A stretch of DNA of 64,000 nt from NCBI RefSeq assembly GCF_030929595.1, contig NZ_JAVFVR010000007.1, positions 124,001-188,000 on the forward strand, given 5' to 3'. The notes under the pieces are model-generated. The model did no database searches and was not told where the DNA came from. It saw nothing but the letters and a program-made list of their open reading frames with translations. Below are positions 28,002-39,600 of this stretch, one piece after another; position 1 is the first letter of the stretch; each line of letters starts with the position of its first letter. Origin of the DNA: Flavobacterium sp. LHD-85. GTDB taxonomy: Bacteria; Bacteroidota; Bacteroidia; Flavobacteriales; Flavobacteriaceae. The position numbers were made by a program, and so were the translations under genes.

Positions 28002-29122
28002 AAGTACTGCGTTTTATATTACAGAAAGAATTTCGCCAGATATTTCGAGATAAGACGATATTGGCCATGATGTTTTTTGTTCCGATTTTTCAGCTCATTA
28101 TTTTGCCTTTGGCAGCTAATTTTGAAGTGAAAAGTGTGAATATTGTTTATGTGGATCACGATCATAGTTCGTATTCTCAAAAGTTAATTAATAAAATCGG
28201 TTCTTCAGGATATTTCCATATTGTTGGAACTCCATCTTCTTATCTCGAAGGCTTGAAATTTATTGAAAGAGCAGATGCTGACTTGATTTTAGAAATTCCT
28301 TCTGGATTTGAACGAAACCTGATAAGAGAAGGCAGTCAGAAAGTAAATATCGCCGCAGATGCCATTAACGGAACGAAATCCAATATCGGAAATGCTTATT
28401 TAAATGTTGTGCTGGCCGATTTTAGCAATGATTTGGATATACGGTTTAAATTGCCACCACAATCGGCTTCTGTTTCGCCATCCTTAATTACTTTAAATAG
28501 TATAAATTGGTACAATCCGAGAGCAGAATATAAATACTATATGGTTCCTGGAATTCTAGTTTTATTGCTCACTTTGATTGGAGGATTTATTACGGCATTG
28601 AATATTGTAAAAGAAAAAGAAATTGGTACAATTGAACAGATTAATGTAACGCCAATTCAGAAATGGCAATTTATTCTGGGTAAACTTATTCCTTTTTGGA
28701 TTGTCGGAATGATCGTATTTACAGTTGGTCTTATTGTAATGTATTTGATTTATGGAATATTTCCGCAAGGCAGTTTCTTAGTCTTATATCTTTTTGCAGG
28801 AGTTTATCTGACTGCTTTGTTAGGATTAGGACTTTTGATTTCAACATTTGCCGATACGCAATTGCAAGCTATGTTTATTGCCTTTTTCTTTATGATGATT
28901 TTTATGCTCATGAGCGGTTTCTTTACCAGTACCGACAGCATGCCGAATTGGGCAAGAACCATTTCAGAATTTACTCCTGTAACGCATTTTATAAAAGTGG
29001 TTCGGCTTATTGTTTTAAAAGGAAGTGGCCTGCAAGAAGTTGGAAGGGAGCTTTTATACTTATTTATTTTTGCAATTGCCTTGAATGCTTTGGCGATTTA
29101 TAATTACAGAAAGACAAATTGA
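27998..29122 (+). CDS. ABC-2 type permease, YbhR-like
   Basis: 374 aa, same layout as the preceding permease: N-terminal helix (AMMFFVPIFQLIILPLAANF), extracytoplasmic domain with DHDHSSYSQKLINKI, and a C-terminal bundle of helices including MAFFFMMIFMLMSGFFTS-like FIAFFFMMIFMLMSGFFTS. The start overlaps the upstream stop by four bases. Together the two permeases form the heterodimeric membrane part of the exporter. Last gene of the operon; substrate unknown (drugs or antibiotics in known relatives). Confidence 0.94.
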   Translation: MKVLRFILQKEFRQIFRDKTILAMMFFVPIFQLIILPLAANFEVKSVNIVYVDHDHSSYSQKLINKIGSSGYFHIVGTPSSYLEGLKFIERADADLILEIPSGFERNLIREGSQKVNIAADAINGTKSNIGNAYLNVVLADFSNDLDIRFKLPPQSASVSPSLITLNSINWYNPRAEYKYYMVPGILVLLLTLIGGFITALNIVKEKEIGTIEQINVTPIQKWQFILGKLIPFWIVGMIVFTVGLIVMYLIYGIFPQGSFLVLYLFAGVYLTALLGLGLLISTFADTQLQAMFIAFFFMMIFMLMSGFFTSTDSMPNWARTISEFTPVTHFIKVVRLIVLKGSGLQEVGRELLYLFIFAIALNALAIYNYRKTN

Positions 29123-29377
29123 ATGAATTTAGGACTTTGTTTTTATCAAAAGTAAGCGCTTCCTCAGTAAGAAATATTATGGAAAAATATTTAAAATGAT
29201 ATTTTTTTTGATTTTATATTGTAAGGATAAAACTATAAGTGTTTGATGTATGTTCTTGTTTTTTAGTGTATTATCTTTTTCTGTTTGCGTGTTGTTACTT
29301 CGTAGTACGGGAAACCGTAATTAATTCATAATTAAAAAGATTACTTTTGTTTTTTAACATGGAAATAATTACATCTT

Positions 29378-31444
29378 ATGTCCCCAAATAAGTTTATTTT
29401 TTTCTTTTTATTATTCTTATCGGTATCCTATTCACAGACTAAACGTGCTGCTGTTATGGTTAATGCCAGAGCACAAAAAGATAAAATTTTAGTTCGCTGG
29501 GCTGTTAATTCTGCAGCAGAATGGCAGAAAGCAAATAAAAAAGGATTTATAATTACCAGAACCACCGTTTTACGTGATGGTAATGTGTTACCTAAACCTG
29601 AAAAAACACTTCTTACTTCTAAACCATTAACTCCTGAACCATTAGATTCTTGGATTGATTTTGTTCAAAAAGACAATAATGCAGCAATTATTGCGCAATC
29701 TATTTACGGTGATAGTTTTGAAGTGACAGATGCCAAAGAAGGTGATTTGTCAAGAATAGTTAATATGGCAGATGAATTGGATCAGCGTTATACTTTTGCG
29801 TTGTATGCCGCAGATATGAGTTTTGAAGGAGCAGTAAAAGCAGGCTGGGGCTACGTTGATACTAATGTTAAACCGAATGAAGTATATGCTTACCAGGTAA
29901 GCGTTTCTGAAAGTCCACAAGTAAAAGAATCGTCTTATATGATTGGTTTAAAAGACTACTCTGTTTTGCCGGCTCCAACAGATTTTATTGCAGTTCCCGA
30001 CGATAAAAAAGTATTGCTTTCTTGGGATTATGAAACCTTCAAAAGAATCTATACTTCGTTTATGGTAGAGAAATCTTCTGATGGAATTAATTACGCGCCA
30101 ATCTCAAATACGGCGATTGTTAATTTGAATGATAAAGACGACCATCCGTCTAAAAATATGTATTTTGTAGATACACTTAGTGTCAACGATAAAGTCTACC
30201 ATTATAGATTGTACGGAATAACTTCATTTGGAGAAAAAGGAGAATTTACAAAACCCATAACAGCAACTGGGATTGCCGCTATCGTAACTGTAGCTAGACT
30301 TGTAGACTACAATATTATAAACACCAATGAAGTAAATCTGGAATGGGATTATCCTGTAGCATCAGAAGGTTTTATTCAAGGTTACGAAATTAATTTGGCG
30401 AATAATGATAAAGGACCTTATAAGGTTGTATCTAAACTTATCCCGCCATCACAAAGAAAACTCAATTTTAAGGAAAATCTCTATCCCTCAAATTATTTTA
30501 CAATTTCGGTTGTTGGAAAAAATAATCAGAGATTAACTTCTCAAAGCATGCTTGTGCAACCTGTCGATTCTATACCGCCAGCCAAACCAATTGGCCTAGA
30601 AGGAGTAATTGATAGTCTTGGAACGGTACGACTGAAATGGAAGCCAAATCTAGAAAAAGATTTACGCGGATATCGAATATTAAAAGCAAACACCGAAGGT
30701 GAGGAGTTTGTAGATATTTACCATCAATCTTACATTGGAACTGAGTATAAAGATAGCGTGAGCTTAAAAATGACCAATAGCAAAGTCTACTATAGAATTG
30801 CTGCTGAAGATATGCGTTTTAATGTTTCAGAACCATCTGATATTTTAATTTTAGATAAACCCGATAAAATTCCGCCAGCAGCTCCAATTTTCAAGGATTA
30901 TGAAAATAAAGATGGAAAAGTACACTTAAAATGGATACGAAGCTATAGTGAAGATGTAGTAGGCTACAGTCTGAGAAGGAGAGAAAAAGGACAGGAAAAG
31001 TGGTTGGAAATAAAACAGATTAATGATACTATTCAGGAGTTCACAGATGATAGAGTAGAGAATAGAAAGATATATCAATATGCCATTTTAGCTAAGGATA
31101 AAAGTAATCTTTGGTCATCATTAGATCATTCTACCATAACAGTGAATGTGTTAGACTTTACACCGGTAAAAGTTATTACATTCTTGCAGGGAACCGCTGA
31201 CAGAGAAAACAAAAAAATTCTCCTTTCTTGGGATTATGCAAAAAATAAAGGCAAGATTTTAGGACTTAGCATTTATAAAAATGAGAAAGGGATTCCGCCC
31301 TCTTTATGGAAGGAATTAAATGGGGATGTTTTTACTCTAGAAGATAAAAACCTAAATATTAATAAAGAATACGAATATCATTTAGTTCCAAATCTAGAAA
31401 GTGATAGTCCTGCCAAAGCAGAGACTTTAACGGTTATTTATTAA
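29378..31444 (+). CDS. Exported multi-fibronectin type III protein
   Basis: 688 aa with signal peptide MSPNKFIFFFLLFLSVSYSQ. After an N-terminal region (about 25-205) come at least four FnIII-like modules, recognised by KVLLSWDYE, VNLEWDYPV, VRLKWKPNLEKDLRGYRIL, VHLKWIRSYSEDVVGYSLRRR and KILLSWDYAKNKGKILGLSI, with proline-rich junctions (SIPPAKPIGLEG, KIPPAAPIF). No T9SS C-terminal signal and no catalytic motif. It is followed after 4 bases by the SprB-repeat gene, so it starts the large exported-protein island. A TACTTTTG box at 29342-29349 may be its promoter. Role unknown; a structural or docking partner for the neighbouring surface proteins is plausible. Confidence 0.8.
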   Translation: MSPNKFIFFFLLFLSVSYSQTKRAAVMVNARAQKDKILVRWAVNSAAEWQKANKKGFIITRTTVLRDGNVLPKPEKTLLTSKPLTPEPLDSWIDFVQKDNNAAIIAQSIYGDSFEVTDAKEGDLSRIVNMADELDQRYTFALYAADMSFEGAVKAGWGYVDTNVKPNEVYAYQVSVSESPQVKESSYMIGLKDYSVLPAPTDFIAVPDDKKVLLSWDYETFKRIYTSFMVEKSSDGINYAPISNTAIVNLNDKDDHPSKNMYFVDTLSVNDKVYHYRLYGITSFGEKGEFTKPITATGIAAIVTVARLVDYNIINTNEVNLEWDYPVASEGFIQGYEINLANNDKGPYKVVSKLIPPSQRKLNFKENLYPSNYFTISVVGKNNQRLTSQSMLVQPVDSIPPAKPIGLEGVIDSLGTVRLKWKPNLEKDLRGYRILKANTEGEEFVDIYHQSYIGTEYKDSVSLKMTNSKVYYRIAAEDMRFNVSEPSDILILDKPDKIPPAAPIFKDYENKDGKVHLKWIRSYSEDVVGYSLRRREKGQEKWLEIKQINDTIQEFTDDRVENRKIYQYAILAKDKSNLWSSLDHSTITVNVLDFTPVKVITFLQGTADRENKKILLSWDYAKNKGKILGLSIYKNEKGIPPSLWKELNGDVFTLEDKNLNINKEYEYHLVPNLESDSPAKAETLTVIY

Positions 31445-31448
31445 GCCT

Positions 31449-34400
31449 ATGAAAAAAATTTACTTATTAGTTGTTTTATTGTTTTCGGGGTTTGGATTTG
31501 CACAGGTAAATTTGACTGGGAATGCTACATATGCATTAAAAATTAGTGGTGAGGTAGGTGCAGATGGAAGCTCTTGTGGAAATAATGTTACAAGAGGTTT
31601 GCAATGGATCGCTTCAAATGATATAAATAATAACCCCAAAACAATAGTTCAGGGAACTGCTTCATATCCAAACAACGGACACGGATTAACTGCACAGACA
31701 TTTGATCCTGCAATTGTTTATTTTACAGATACTGATAAAATAAAAGAACTCTTTATTGGAACTACAAAAAGAGATCGAGGAACTACAGGCTGTAAAGATG
31801 TGCAATATAGTACTGCTACTATTCCTGTTACCACAGATAACTTTAGCCAAAATTTCGTTTTTTCAGATTTAGCATTGAACCAATCAGGGAATGTTCAAGT
31901 AGACGTATATCCTATAATTAATTTAGTTAATCCAAATACCCTGAATAATATTATTGGTACCGAAAGCTCAATTAATGTACCCGCAATTTCGGGCATTAAG
32001 AATGAATATTTTAATTGGATGTATCATATTGAGGGAGAGCAAGATCGTATTAGATTTGGTTTTGGATGGCGTATGGTAGACAAGTGGAGAAGTTTACCAG
32101 CAGCTTATCAGGGTAGAAATGAATTAAATATACTATGTAAAGACTTTTTACCTTATGAAGCAGTTGGTAAAAAAATATGGTTAAGAGCTAATACGAATGG
32201 AAGTACAGTTGAATTACTTTATGTAAAATCTGCGCCACATATTTTGTCAGTAGAACCTATACAAACAAGTTGTTTTGATACCAATGATGGAAAAGTAAAG
32301 ATAAACTTTAGTAGACCTTTGGATGATGGGGAAATTTTATCGCTTGATTTTGATGGAGTGAATGGAACAGATGTTCCTAACATTACTAAAGATGGAGTTC
32401 TTGACGGAAAAAAGTTAGAAGCTGATAATTCCTATACAGTTAAAAATTTAAACAAAGGTTTAACAACTCTTAAATTGCTGGGGTATTTTCAGCAAGGTGC
32501 TTTTAAGGCTAATACCTATGTAATGGATCCTCAGCATCAAACGAGTTTCACCATTACTTCTCCAGCACCCGTAGATTTTTCTCTTGACAAGAGAGATATT
32601 AATTGTCATGGAGGATCAGATGGTGAAATTTATATAACAGCTACAGGAGGAATTGATAATGGCATTTATCAATATTCAAAAGATGGAGGCGTAACTTGGG
32701 TCTCTTTTTTAAATAGTGACAAAACTACGATAAGTAATCTTGGTCTTGGAGAATATTTTATTAAAGTTAGAAAAATAATAGATGTTGATGACGAGATAGG
32801 CTGTATAGCAAAAACACCACAGGATAAAGATAAAGTATTATCAAAACTAATTGAGCAGCCCTTAAGCCCTCTTGCTCTTTCAAGTAAAGTACTTCTTAGT
32901 GACCCTACTTTTTATAAAGCAGAAGATGGTAAGGTTATAGTTTCAGTAAAAGGTGGTTCTCCTATTGATGGGAATAGCTATTCTTATGAATGGAGAAATG
33001 AAAAAAATGAAAAAATTGCTTCCGAAAAATCTGAAGGAGAATTTTTCGATGGAATATTTACAATTACACTTCAAAAAGTTCCTGAGGGAACGTACACATT
33101 GACAGTAACTGACAAATTTAATTGTGTATTAACACCAAAACCTGTTGGTATTTTAGACGATCCTGACCCTATTGAAATTAAACTGAAAATTAGACAGAAT
33201 ATTTTTTGTAATTCAGCAAATTTAGGCGAGAAAGGACTTGAGGATGAGACTTTAGCTGCCAATGGAAGTTTAGTAGCTTTAGTTAAAGGAGGAAAAGTAT
33301 TAGAAGGATCAGCTAATAAAGGCTTACCGTATTATTTTTACTGGAAAAAGCAAGTTTCTAAAGATGTTTGGGAAGATTTAGAAATAAATGATTCAATAGC
33401 AGTTGACCTTCCTCAAGGGACTTATTCTGTCAATGTCAAAGATGCTAACGAAATTATGCATGGAACATATACCATAACTGAGCAGACGCCTGTAGATGTT
33501 GAGCAGACGCTTATAGAACCAGACGAATTAAAAGTTGAAATTACTTTTGGAGGTGTTTCTTGTTTTGACGGTACAAACGGCTGGGCTAAGGCGAGTATCA
33601 AAGATGCAAAATCGACTTATAAGTATACTTGGTACGGACCAGATCATAATGGGGTTTTAGGAGAAGAAATAACGAAATTAAAAGTAGGAACTTATTACGT
33701 AAATGTTGTAGATACAAAAAAAGGTTGTTTTGTAAGAGATAGTATTGTCATAAAAGGACCAGATGAAGAAGTAAAAATTAATTACTCAACCATTTCAACT
33801 CCTACTTTTTCAGGAGCAAGTAATGGAAAAATTGTAGCTCAGATTACTGGAGGAACAGCATTTGACCCAGCAAAGAATAATGGCAGATTGTATGATTACG
33901 AATGGACAAATAAGGCGGGAGATATTCAAAATCCAACTGCCGAAATAGTAAACGGAATTTATACCATTACTTTAGACAATGTGCCAGCAGATATTTATTC
34001 TTTAACTATAACAGATAAAAATTTCAATGAAGCTGCGGGACAAGTTGTTAATTGCTCTGTTTTAAAATCTGAAATAAAACTGACAGAACCAGATCCTTTA
34101 AAGGTAGTTTTTGAAGTTGTTAAGACTATTTCGTGTAATGCTAAGAATGAATATGGAAATAAGGCAGATGCAAATCCAAATGATGGACAGCGTGACGAAT
34201 CTCAAGATGGAGTATTGAAAGCACATGTAACAGGAGGAACTCCACTTGAATTACAAACGAATAAGGGACTTCCGTATTTCTTTTATTGGAAAAAACAGGA
34301 AGATGGTGGGACATGGAAAGATTTGGAAATACAAAATCCTACAATTTCAAACCTTTCTTATGGAAATTATGCCCTGAATGTCGAAGATAGAAATGGCGTT

Positions 34401-36602
34401 ATTTTAGGCACTTATACAGCAGGAAAATGGGTGGCAAAAGATTCAATTCAGTTTATGGACCAACCTCCAGTTTTATCAGTAAAGATCGATAAAGGAGATG
34501 TTTTTTGTAATGGAGGTAATGACGGATGGGCAACTGCAACTGCAGAAGGTGGAAGTGGAGATTACAAGTACGTATGGTCTAATGAAGTTGAATCGGATAA
34601 AAATACCATTCTAAAAACGGGGACTTATTGGGTAATCGCAACAGATAAAAAAGGCTGCACAGCTTATGCCGAGGTTTTTATTGATGAACCTAAAAAACCG
34701 CTTGCTATAAACTACAAAGAAGTTTTTAATCCGACCTTCTATAAAGCAACAAATGGGAAAATTGTAGTTGAAGTTACAGGTGGAACTATATTTAAAGATA
34801 ACACCTATTGGTTTGAATGGAAAAATAGTAAAGGAGTAGTGCAAACGGCAACTACAACTAGTTTTGCAAATGATATTTATACTATTTTCTTAGAAGGACT
34901 TGGCGAAGAAACGTATACTCTGACCGTTCGTGATGCTAATTACAATCTGGCAACAAATAAAGCAAGCTGTACAGTAGCAAATGTAGTTACAGAATTAGAA
35001 GATCCAGATCCGCTTGAGGTTACTTTTGAGGTAATTCGCGGTGTTTCTTGTAACGTAAGTAATGAATTTGGAAATGAAATTGATGCTAATCCGCAAGACA
35101 GCCAAAGAGATGAATCTCAAGATGCTATTTTAAAAGCACATGTTACAGGAGGGATTCAGCTTCCAGCAGAAAAAAATAACAGATTGCCATACTTCTACAC
35201 TTGGAAGAAAAAACAAAAAGACGGTTCATGGACACTTTGGAATAATACAGGTGACACAGCAGAATATCTTTCAGAAGGAACTTATGCGCTAAACATTGAA
35301 GACGCCAACGGTATAAAATTAGGAACTTATGTAAATAACGTTTTGGTTAAAGAAATAGATGCTGAAAAGTATATTCCGCAGCCAGATCAATTGAAATTAA
35401 GCTTTACCAAGTTTGATGTGGGCTGCACAACCGGTGATGACGGATGGGCAGAAGCGCATGTAACAGGAGGGACTCCACCTTATACCTACGAGTGGACCAA
35501 TGGAGAAACTACTCCTAAAATAGAAAACATTACAACCAACAATTATTTTGTAATCGTAACCGATGATAATGGATGCGTGGTTCAAGGAAGCATTTTTGTG
35601 GGAGATCCTAATGGAATATTAACTACAGAAACAGTAAAAAATCCAACTTGTTTTCAAGGAAATGATGGATCGATAGAGCTTAATGTTACTGGTGGAAACT
35701 TGCCTTATTCATATTTATGGAATACAGGCGCAGTTACCAAAGATTTAAATAATCTTACCGCTGGTAACTATGAAGTTACAATTACCTGTCCAGATTGCTG
35801 CGTTTACAAAAAGAGATTTGTTTTAAAAGATCCAGAACCTGTTATTGTCAACGTTGGAAAAGATAGAACTTTATGTATTGATCAAAGTTTAGATTTAGAT
35901 GCTACGATTAAAGATCCTCTTGCAAAATACAACTGGACATCTACCAATGGATTCACTTCAAATGAAGCAAAAATCAATGTGTCAAAAGCGGGAACTTATC
36001 ATGTAAAAGTGACTACGGCTTTAGGCTGTATTGGCGAAGACGATGTTGTAATTAAAACGAGTCAGATGGCTATCAGCGCAGAATTTTTATTGAGTTCTCA
36101 AGCGTATTTAGACGAAGAAGTAATTTTGGTTAATACGAGTAATCCTTTTGGAGAAAGTACAGACTGGGTTGTCCCGAATGGAGTAAAAGTTGTAGAACAA
36201 AAGGAAAAATACATCACCTTAAAGTTTGATGCAATTGGCGTTTATTCAATTGGTTTGAAACAGACACAAGGCGAATGTTATGCAGTATATACCAAAAATA
36301 TTACGGTTGAACAACGTAGCACAATGCCAAGTACCGAAACTGCGTCGCAATTTATTATAGATTTTATTGTAACCCCAAATCCGAGCAATGGTAATTTTAA
36401 AGCAATTGTAAATTTAGAAAACATTAGTGGCATAAATTTAAGATTGTTCTCGTCTTCCGGACAAAATACGATGATTCAAAAGCAAGAATCAGGAAAGAAA
36501 AAGTACGAAGTAGATTTTAATACTTCATTACAATCTGGAGTATACATAATTGTATTAGAAACGGGACAACAAACATTGGTTAAAAAAATTATCATCAATT
36601 AA
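31449..36602 (+). CDS. Giant SprB-repeat surface protein with T9SS type A C-terminal signal
   Basis: 1717 aa with signal peptide MKKIYLLVVLLFSGFGFAQ. Residues about 25-270 are a distinct N-terminal domain. SprB-type repeats follow, each opening with C-x-G-x-D/N-G (CHGGSDGEIYITATGG, CFDGTNGWAKAS, CNGGNDGWATATAEGG, CTTGDDGWAEAHVTGG, CFQGNDGSIELNVTGG). Between about 570 and 1490 a ~307-residue block occurs three times in tandem (starts near 570, 880 and 1185). The C-terminus (PNPSNGNF...SGVYIIVLETGQQ...KKIIIN) is a type A T9SS sorting domain, so it should cross the outer membrane through the T9SS and be attached to the surface. SprB itself is the gliding adhesin; this smaller relative is probably an adhesin or stalk. 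It is 3 bases upstream of the toxin-like gene. Confidence 0.88.
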   Translation: MKKIYLLVVLLFSGFGFAQVNLTGNATYALKISGEVGADGSSCGNNVTRGLQWIASNDINNNPKTIVQGTASYPNNGHGLTAQTFDPAIVYFTDTDKIKELFIGTTKRDRGTTGCKDVQYSTATIPVTTDNFSQNFVFSDLALNQSGNVQVDVYPIINLVNPNTLNNIIGTESSINVPAISGIKNEYFNWMYHIEGEQDRIRFGFGWRMVDKWRSLPAAYQGRNELNILCKDFLPYEAVGKKIWLRANTNGSTVELLYVKSAPHILSVEPIQTSCFDTNDGKVKINFSRPLDDGEILSLDFDGVNGTDVPNITKDGVLDGKKLEADNSYTVKNLNKGLTTLKLLGYFQQGAFKANTYVMDPQHQTSFTITSPAPVDFSLDKRDINCHGGSDGEIYITATGGIDNGIYQYSKDGGVTWVSFLNSDKTTISNLGLGEYFIKVRKIIDVDDEIGCIAKTPQDKDKVLSKLIEQPLSPLALSSKVLLSDPTFYKAEDGKVIVSVKGGSPIDGNSYSYEWRNEKNEKIASEKSEGEFFDGIFTITLQKVPEGTYTLTVTDKFNCVLTPKPVGILDDPDPIEIKLKIRQNIFCNSANLGEKGLEDETLAANGSLVALVKGGKVLEGSANKGLPYYFYWKKQVSKDVWEDLEINDSIAVDLPQGTYSVNVKDANEIMHGTYTITEQTPVDVEQTLIEPDELKVEITFGGVSCFDGTNGWAKASIKDAKSTYKYTWYGPDHNGVLGEEITKLKVGTYYVNVVDTKKGCFVRDSIVIKGPDEEVKINYSTISTPTFSGASNGKIVAQITGGTAFDPAKNNGRLYDYEWTNKAGDIQNPTAEIVNGIYTITLDNVPADIYSLTITDKNFNEAAGQVVNCSVLKSEIKLTEPDPLKVVFEVVKTISCNAKNEYGNKADANPNDGQRDESQDGVLKAHVTGGTPLELQTNKGLPYFFYWKKQEDGGTWKDLEIQNPTISNLSYGNYALNVEDRNGVILGTYTAGKWVAKDSIQFMDQPPVLSVKIDKGDVFCNGGNDGWATATAEGGSGDYKYVWSNEVESDKNTILKTGTYWVIATDKKGCTAYAEVFIDEPKKPLAINYKEVFNPTFYKATNGKIVVEVTGGTIFKDNTYWFEWKNSKGVVQTATTTSFANDIYTIFLEGLGEETYTLTVRDANYNLATNKASCTVANVVTELEDPDPLEVTFEVIRGVSCNVSNEFGNEIDANPQDSQRDESQDAILKAHVTGGIQLPAEKNNRLPYFYTWKKKQKDGSWTLWNNTGDTAEYLSEGTYALNIEDANGIKLGTYVNNVLVKEIDAEKYIPQPDQLKLSFTKFDVGCTTGDDGWAEAHVTGGTPPYTYEWTNGETTPKIENITTNNYFVIVTDDNGCVVQGSIFVGDPNGILTTETVKNPTCFQGNDGSIELNVTGGNLPYSYLWNTGAVTKDLNNLTAGNYEVTITCPDCCVYKKRFVLKDPEPVIVNVGKDRTLCIDQSLDLDATIKDPLAKYNWTSTNGFTSNEAKINVSKAGTYHVKVTTALGCIGEDDVVIKTSQMAISAEFLLSSQAYLDEEVILVNTSNPFGESTDWVVPNGVKVVEQKEKYITLKFDAIGVYSIGLKQTQGECYAVYTKNITVEQRSTMPSTETASQFIIDFIVTPNPSNGNFKAIVNLENISGINLRLFSSSGQNTMIQKQESGKKKYEVDFNTSLQSGVYIIVLETGQQTLVKKIIIN

Positions 36603-36605
36603 AAA

Positions 36606-39600
36606 ATGAAGAACCTTTTCCATAACATATATTTCTTTGTTCTATTTCTGTTTTTTAATGCAGTTGGATATGCACAATTATATCCAGTTCAATTAACACC
36701 AGTATTCAATAGTCCATATAGTGTCAAAATATCCGATTATGCTACAAGCATGGATACTAAGATGCAATTATTGATTAATCCCACCGATATTTCGATATCG
36801 CAGAGAAGAGTACGCTTAAAACTGTACATACAAGGTAACGGATTAAATATTCAAACCTCTGATTATGCTCAGGAACAAAGACCAATATATATTAATGGTG
36901 GAGAACTTCAAACGTTAACCAATGTTGATATTGCATCGCTTTTTAGATTAGAAAATCTTCAGGGAATTACTCCGGCGCAATATGCCAATCCTTTGCCGGA
37001 GGGAATGTACAATTTCTGTTTTGAGCTATACGATTTTGTAACCAATCAGAAAATATCGCAGAAAAGCTGTGCCAATTTATATCTGATATTAAATGATCCG
37101 CCAATATTAAATACGCCTCAGAAAAACGAACAAATCGCGGCAACGGAGTTTCCTAATATTCTTTTTACTTGGACGCCACGCCAGATTAATGCGACAAACG
37201 TATCGTATAAATTTGAACTGAAACAGCTTTTGGATCCAACATTAGATCCACAGATTGGGTTTCAAATGTCGCCAACTTTATATGAAGAAACCTTATTTGG
37301 TACAGCTCTTTTATATAATTTAAGCATGCCTATTCTTACTCCAGGACTACGCTATGCTTGGAGAGTTAGAGCGATTTCAACAACCGGGCTTTCAGAAAAT
37401 TCCATTTTTAAAAATGACGGATATAGCGAGATATATTCCTTTAAATACACTGCCTCTTGTGCTGCGCCAACATTTTTGTTAAGCGAAAGCCAAACCTCCA
37501 AAAGTGTAAAAATTACTTGGGAAGGAATACCAGAACATACCCGCTATCAAGTACAGTACAAAAAACAAGGTGTTCGTAATGCACAATGGTTCTCTTCAAA
37601 TAGTTTAAACAAACAAAGTTTAATAACCAATCTAGAGCCAGGAGTTACCTATGAATTTAGAGTTGGATCAAGCTGTGATCCAGCAGAAGATGGGATACAA
37701 TCGTTTACCTACTCCAATACAAGTACTTTTACTACACCTACGGAAACCAGTGGTGTTCCTGCTTACAATTGCGGTATTGTGCCTCAGATAAATATTCAGA
37801 ATCAAAAACCGCTTACCAATTTAATTCAGAGCGAAACGTTTAAGGCGGGCGATTTTCCTGTAACTATTTTAGAACTGCAAGGCGAAAACAGTCCGTATTC
37901 TGGACGAGGATATATTGTTGTGCCTTATTTGGGAGATACTAAAATTGCAGTTGAGTTTAATAGCATTGTAATCAATACCGATTATCAATTGATAAGTGGT
38001 ATTGTGGAGACGAGTTATAATCCGGATTGGAAGAATATTACAGATACAGAAGATTTTACTGGTGAAGGAGAGGGAGGACAGATTGAAGAAACTGTTCCGT
38101 TTGTAATTAAGGATATTGTAATTAACCCAAATGGTGATATCCTTGTAAATGGTGTAGATGGTGAGCAGGTAACTATTCCAGGAGGAAAAGATACTGTAAT
38201 TACAGATAGCGGTGTTAAAGATGAAAACGGAAAGGTCATTGTACCTCCAAAAGTTTATAACGTAGATAGTCAAGGAAATGGCAGTAATGAAGGTGTTACA
38301 AGTGCTCAAGGAGGAAAACCAACGCCAGAAAATACCGATGGTGTAGATAAAAACGGTCAGGCTACAGCATTTACTGCCAAAGGAGTTAGTATCATTTTTT
38401 CAAACAATGAAGACCCAAATAATGGCTCTAAGACTAAATACGCTTTTGACGTAATATCGGAAGGGGCATCTGCAACTTTGAAAAAGTTATACAAACAGGT
38501 TGATAACGTTGCCTTGCCATATAAAGCAGTTTTAAACGGTGATTCTGATACAATGTTGGCTACAGTAACTCTTACAGATGCCAAAATAAATCTGGATAGC
38601 ATTGTTTTTAAAACGCAGAATGGAGCAAAAATTGACTTTAAAAGAAAAGATAAAGTTTTTGTGCTAACTGTAAAAGGAAATCAAAGTTATGCTGAAGAGC
38701 AGGTCTTAGCCACAATAAAACAAGGTGATAAATGGAAGGTTATTGGCGCTTTTATGCTGGTGCATATTTCACCAAAAAATGTTAATGTTGCCTTAGTGCC
38801 TACTTATGATATTTCAAAAGTTAAAGCTGATGCAATTATCTCAAGTACCCAGTCAATTTATGATAAAGTTGGAGTAAAAATTAATTTTACTAAAGAAAAT
38901 GTACTAAAAATCGACAGCGTAGTTCCTGATGATGTAGATGAAATCCAAACTGAAAAAAATACACTAACATCAACCTATAGTTCAGAACAGCAAAGGATAA
39001 ATGCTTTGTATCAAGGTTCAGCTTTTAGTTATGTGTTGTTTGTTACCGATAAAGCTTCAAGCAAAAAGCAGCAGGGGTATATGCGTTTGAATGGACAGTT
39101 TGGTTATGTGTTTAATTCAGCTGACGATAAAACACCTGCTCACGAGCTAGGCCACGGAATCTTTAGATTGGAACATCCTTTTGAAACTTATAAAACCTCA
39201 GAATCAGGTACTGATTTATTGATGGATTATGGATCAGGAACTGTTTTAAACCATCTGGATTGGAAACAGATTAATGATCCTGCCCTTAAATTGTATGCGT
39301 TTCAGAGTCAGAGTAGTGGGGAGTTTGCAAATTATGTGATAACCCCAGATTATCGAATTGTTAGTTTACCAACACCAAATAGTTTGATTTATGAGGCATG
39401 TAATTTTGATAGCAATAAAAAAGGACTATTGTATGGATTCAGTGAAAAAGGAATAGTCTATTGCTGGAAGGAAAATTACTATTATGAAAAAGATGGTAAG
39501 GCTAGATATTCTGGTACTTTGAAATATATCGAAAATATTGGAAAAGAGGATAAAGTGACTTTGTTTTTTGATATCGAACGTCCATGCCCATCAAAAGAGT

